DNA from: an uncultured Collinsella sp.
GTDB taxonomy: Bacteria > Actinomycetota > Coriobacteriia > Coriobacteriales > Coriobacteriaceae
Direction: 5' to 3'
DNA: 17,212 bases
Assembly: GCA_900764025.1 (NCBI GenBank)
Contig: CAAFMM010000192.1
Span: forward strand, 1 to 17,212
Shown in pieces: positions 14,264-17,212 of the stretch (positions are counted from its first letter, which is position 1; every line of letters starts with the position of its first letter). The position numbers and the translations under genes are program-made. Below the pieces are notes generated by a model, which saw only the letters and a list, made by a program, of their open reading frames with translations, was not told the origin of the DNA and did no database searches.

Positions 14264-16389
14264 CTAGTCCATCTCCTTCACATGGGATTCGATGAACTGA
14301 ATCTCCTCGTCGTCGAGGCCGTACTTCGCATAGAGCTGACGGTCGATGTCAGCAACAGACTGCGACCAATCGATGTCGGAGTCAGAAGTAAAGTCCTGTA
14401 GGGGGACATACTTCCATTTTGGTGCGGGATTGTGCTGCGTAATCTTCAGAATTCCGAGCATGGTCCGAGCGAACTTCGATTTTATGTATTTGAGGAGAGC
14501 CGTAGCTTCCGCTTCGGAATTGAAACTGCCAATGCTTATGAAGGACTGCGTATGCCCTATTAAGGGCCGCCCTATTAAGGGCGTAGAAAGCACTTCTCCA
14601 AGCGCGCCCGATCCGTTGGCGGCAGGAACAAGTACTTTCCATTTGTCGAGGTTCGGATGCGGAGCGATATATCTGGCGGAAATGAACTTGTAAGCTCTTC
14701 CGGCGCGACCTCTGCCAAAGATTCTGATGCAACTATCTCCGTCGCCAGGCATCTCGTCAAAGAAAACTACATTGTTAAGGTTGTCGAGAACGTTTGTCTT
14801 AAGGTCATAGTCGTGGTTCTTGCTCAACAGACCATGGTCGTCGTCAACATAACGAATCTCGGGATGGTCTTCGTGCATGGCTTCAGTGAAGTGGTAGCTA
14901 TCGGCCGCGAAGATGATATCGCCGAGGGGTTGGATGCCATTTTTACAACCTTCTCTTTGATGGTACGAAGCTCATCGAAATGTGTGAACACTTCTATCGC
15001 ACCGAAATCCCGATCAGCATCTCGATAGGTAACGGCAACACCGCCCTTGATGTCGGTATTCGGAAAGGCGCTGGACGCATCCGCTTTATAGCTCATCACT
15101 TTGAAATGGGGGTCGTTAAGCATCTTCCTGTTCCAGGCCTTTGGGGTTGAGCCGGCGTCAAATAGGAATCTAGCGGGAGTGACAAGCTCCACCTTGTCGG
15201 AAACCTTGAACGCCGAGTCCATAAACTCGTGATAGATGGGCGGTGCATAGGTCTTATTGCCAGAATCTTGTTCCGCCACTGAAAGCTGATATGGGGGATT
15301 ACCGATTACCGCATAGAACTTCTTTCCCATAATTGCTGCCTCACCTTTCAATGCGGCGAACTCGAAGGGCTCGCCGTTCTGCCAGTCGTATATCACGCAG
15401 AGGGGAACCGTTTCCCTTGGCTCCTCTTCTTTGGTCTCTTCGGTTGTCTCGTCGGGGAATACGTCATCGAACAGGTCGAAAAGCGACGGTTGCATCGGCT
15501 CCGGCTCGGGCTCCTCGAACGTCCCCAGGGTCGACTCCACCTCGGCGCCCATCTTGTTGGTGGGCACGGCGTCTGTGAAGCCGTTCATCTGCCAGAAGTT
15601 CCAGGAAACGATCCATGCCGCCTGCTCGAGCTCGTCCTGTTGGGGGCCCGACCCCCAGCGATTGCGGAGATGCTCGACGAACGTCTCGAGCACATTGACG
15701 CGAGCAATAAGCAGGTTGTCGCCCTGGTACTCGAAGCCGTACGTCGCGCGCAGCGCGTCGAGGGCCCGGCGCACCCATTCCTTGCGAGTCTTGGTCTTCT
15801 CGGTCACAACGCGAAGCTTGCGGTCAAGGAAGCCTACGCGCTCGCTTACGGGTAGCTCGTCTCCCGTCACGGTGTCGTAGCGCGAGCACACAAACGGCGC
15901 CTCGCCACACGTGATCTCGAGCCGCGTAGCCTCCACGTATGCGCGCCAGCCGTGTCCCTTTGACTTTGGAAATTCGATTGGATCACTAGTCGGCGTCCAT
16001 GTATTGGCGCCATCATCCGCAACGATCTCGGTGTTGAAGACATCGCGCCGGCCGAACCAAGCCTCGTCCAAGTCGTTGTTCATCTGATTGCACAGCCATG
16101 ACGGGGTGAACACCTCGGCGCGGCTCTTGGTGCGCTGGGATTGCTTCTCCTGCTCTTTGGCGATGCGCGGCTTGATGACGCCGGAGTTCATGCCCGTGAT
16201 CTTCTCGACGGTCATCTCGTCATCGCCCATGTAGCCGTCGCCTAGGGCCTCGTATTCGTTGTCGGCCCATATGATGTTGCGCCCCGTAGTGCGGTCGCAC
16301 AGCAACGTCTTGAGAATGAAAGTCGGGTATCGGCGGTCGAAGGACTCTATGAAGCCTTCGACCGAGATGTCGTGCATTGGCTCCGTCAC
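14264..16389 (-). pseudogene. Eco57I-like N6-adenine DNA methyltransferase with one-base frameshift
   Basis: With one extra C at 14926-14929 the gene would encode 708 aa. The first part, from GTG 16389 (or ATG 16377), has the N6-adenine methyltransferase landmarks. These are FTPSWLCNQMNN (94-105, motif X), a degenerate SAM motif EITCGEAPF (158-166) and the catalytic NPPY at 364-367 (VIGNPPYQLS). The rest, from about codon 488, is a target-recognition-like region ending 2 bases before the helicase gene. As read, the frame shifts after ...MASNPS and ends wrongly at 14824. The true frame resumes as NPLGDIIFAADSYHF, ahead of MHEDHPEIRYV. The enzyme would methylate adenine to protect host DNA from the partner nuclease. 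The NPPY domain could still be translated, but without target recognition. A sequencing error is possible. Confidence 0.85.
14554..14583. repeat. 15-bp tandem duplication inside the methyltransferase gene
   Basis: GCCCTATTAAGGGC occurs twice with a period of 15 bases, encoding PLIGR-PLIGH in frame. Each unit also carries inverted GCCC/GGGC arms. It lies in the likely target-recognition region. Confidence 0.8.
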
Positions 16390-16392
16390 GGG

Positions 16393-16605
16393 CTATTGTC
16401 CCTTCTTCGCGAGCTCTTCGATCATGCAAGTGCGCACAAAGGCGGAGAAGCTCATGCCGCGAAGGGCAGCCTCCTCCTTCGCCGCGTCGCGCAGGGTGTC
16501 GGGGATGCGCAGGGTCACAGATACCTGGTCGCCGTTTACCAGGAAGCTCCTGATCTCGGTCTCGCCGGGGTTACCCTTGATGAGCTCCTTATAGCCGTTA
16601 GACAT
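16393..16605 (-). CDS. ribbon-helix-helix small regulator heading the defence operon
   Basis: This 70-aa protein has a MetJ/Arc-type ribbon-helix-helix in its C-terminal half: the strand QVSVTLRIPD (27-36), then helices DTLRDAAKEEAALRG and SFSAFVRTCMIEEL. Such proteins bind operator DNA as dimers and often control the operon they lead. The start is the ATG at 16605 with AGAGG 6 bases upstream. The stop is 3 bases before the GTG of the methyltransferase gene, so it is the first gene of the leftward train. The likely job is repression of the restriction-modification genes, similar to a C protein or an antitoxin-like regulator. No toxin gene lies beside it. The fold is clear; the role is inferred. 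Confidence 0.82.
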   Translation of the reverse strand: MSNGYKELIKGNPGETEIRSFLVNGDQVSVTLRIPDTLRDAAKEEAALRGMSFSAFVRTCMIEELAKKGQ

Positions 16606-16782
16606 TCGCGCCTCTATCCCTCGAAATGCAATACAAATGCGTTTTCTGAATTATAACGCAGCGGTACGCCGCGGCACTGGGAATAGGGGGACATCAGCCG
16701 CTCGGACACAATGCGACACCGGGCGGCGGAGAAGATCATCCGGCCGGAATCAAGGAACAGTTTCCGGACCGGGTTTCGTTCC
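16606..16782 (-). promoter_or_regulatory. upstream region of the defence operon with a consensus -10
   Basis: On the minus strand a perfect TATAAT lies at 16655-16650, 44 bases before the first gene. No good -35 is found 16-18 bases upstream of it. It may therefore be activator-dependent, or the real promoter lies elsewhere. A near-palindrome with GTAC at its centre (CGCAGCGGTACGCCGCG, 16658-16674) abuts the -10 box and could be the operator for the ribbon-helix-helix protein. Further right, CCGGAA/TTCCGG arms near 16743-16767 may form a hairpin after the next gene. Confidence 0.45.
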
Positions 16783-17052
16783 TCAGTTATCGCGCGGTTT
16801 GACTTTGGCCCGCTCCTCCGCATAGAGGACCTCGTTCTGAGCCTCCAGGATGCGCGCCGCGTCGCCGATGCGCTCGGCACACCTCTCGCTTATAGACCTC
16901 AGGGCCAGGACCCCCTCGACGTCGAGCGGGTCCAGCTGGTCGGCGTGAGCCAGGGACTCGAGCAGCTGGTCCAGGCCCCTCGCCAGCCTCCCGGCATCTG
17001 CCACCGCGTCGAGCAGTTCGAGGCGCTATATCTTTTCTTCGTAACCCAACAT
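16783..17052 (-). pseudogene. small helical protein gene with amber codon 9
   Basis: The best start is the ATG at 17052, which has a good AAGGAGA site 8 bases upstream. That frame reads MLGYEEKI, meets TAG at codon 9, and then stays open for 80 more codons to 16783. A GTG at 17004 gives a 73-aa product but has no ribosome binding site. The downstream protein (LDQLLESLAHADQLDPLDVE...ILEAQNEVLYAEE) is helical and acidic, with no family I recognise. A CAG-to-TAG change is the simple explanation. Reinitiation at GTG, or amber suppression, could still give a product. It is transcribed in the same direction as the defence operon but is 177 bases away from it. Confidence 0.6.
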
Positions 17053-17161
17053 CTGCTTGTCTCCTTCTCTCAATGCTCATGTACGGTAAGGAAGCAAGCA
17101 ACCGAAAACAAGAGATAGACCGCCAGCACTACACTATTCCGAACCAAAGACCAAAAGATAA
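17053..17161. other. AT-richer upstream region of the small gene
   Basis: No gene seen. It holds the ribosome binding site of the small leftward gene. No clear promoter boxes could be chosen. Confidence 0.4.
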
Positions 17162-17203
17162 GCATTGTGGGAAAATCTAAACTTTTGGATTTTCCTACAA
17201 TGC
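17162..17203. repeat. 16-bp inverted repeat near the window edge
   Basis: GCATTGTGGGAAAATC (17162-17177) and GATTTTCCTACAATGC (17188-17203) are inverted copies with one mismatch, around the 10-base loop TAAACTTTTG. A second, overlapping pairing, CCAAAAG (near 17149) with CTTTTGG (17182-17188), is possible. It is much richer in A+T than its neighbours. No T tract follows on the right, so a rightward intrinsic terminator is unlikely. It may be a factor-binding site, an oriT-type hairpin or the end of another element. Confidence 0.75.
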
Positions 17204-17212
17204 CAACTACGG

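Noticed and set aside
14926..14929. C-run phase variation of the methyltransferase
   Set aside because: A run of 4-5 bases is too short for frequent slippage; a chance deletion or a read error is more likely.
16614..16880. 88-codon leftward frame upstream of the ribbon-helix-helix gene
   Set aside because: It covers the consensus -10 box and overlaps the small helical gene in another frame; the composition looks non-coding.
17000..17212. Right attachment site of the island
   Set aside because: No copy of the guaA 3' end or of the GGGAGTAA motif is seen near the right edge, so the island must extend beyond the window.
1..17212. CRISPR array, tRNA or rRNA genes
   Set aside because: No regularly spaced repeats of the right size and no tRNA-like or rRNA-like stretch were seen by eye on either strand.

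Overview
The window is a mobile, defence-type island inserted next to the 3' end of guaA. The host is a high-GC Gram-positive, most likely a member of the Coriobacteriia (Collinsella/Olsenella-like). That placement rests on the style of the GuaA C-terminus, the strong AGGAGG ribosome binding sites, the high GC content and the type of integrase module. It is an inference, not a database result.

Layout from left to right. (1) 1-375: the last 124 codons of guaA, followed by a good intrinsic terminator (491-527). (2) 376-992: about 600 bp without a gene, carrying at least eight close copies, in both orientations, of a GGGAGTAA motif that resembles the last bases of guaA. This looks like attachment or arm-site DNA of the element. 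(3) 993-3253: an integration/regulation module. It has a leftward XRE repressor, a divergent promoter pair studded with CGTACGTA palindromes, then rightward genes for a small excisionase-like protein, a tyrosine integrase with all catalytic residues visible, and a MobC-like ribbon-helix-helix protein. (4) 3257-16605: one long leftward gene train. In transcription order it encodes a small ribbon-helix-helix regulator, an Eco57I-like adenine methyltransferase, a very large GIY-YIG/DEAH helicase-nuclease, a 437-aa protein I cannot place, a ParB/Srx-fold protein, an SNF2-type helicase, and a DUF262-DUF1524 (GmrSD-like) nuclease. Gaps and overlaps between the first six are 14 nt or less. The last gene follows after 70 nt. 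(5) 16606-17212: the promoter region of that train, a small gene with an in-frame amber codon near its start, and a strong inverted repeat at the window edge. The right end of the element is not in the window.

The defence operon is damaged in two places. The methyltransferase gene has a one-base deletion in a short C run (14926-14929). The GIY-YIG/helicase gene is split by a 1.39-kb IS256-family element (11834-13226). Its boundaries can be set by imperfect terminal inverted repeats and a 9-bp target duplication. Removing the element plus one copy of the duplication restores a single 1127-codon frame.

Reading of the whole: the methyltransferase and helicase-nuclease look like the modification and restriction arms of a two-gene restriction-modification unit. 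The unplaced protein, ParB-like protein and SNF2 helicase form a tightly coupled three-gene module, and the GmrSD-like protein is a likely modification-dependent nuclease. I do not recognise this combination as a named defence system. The three-gene module in the middle is the best candidate for something undescribed.
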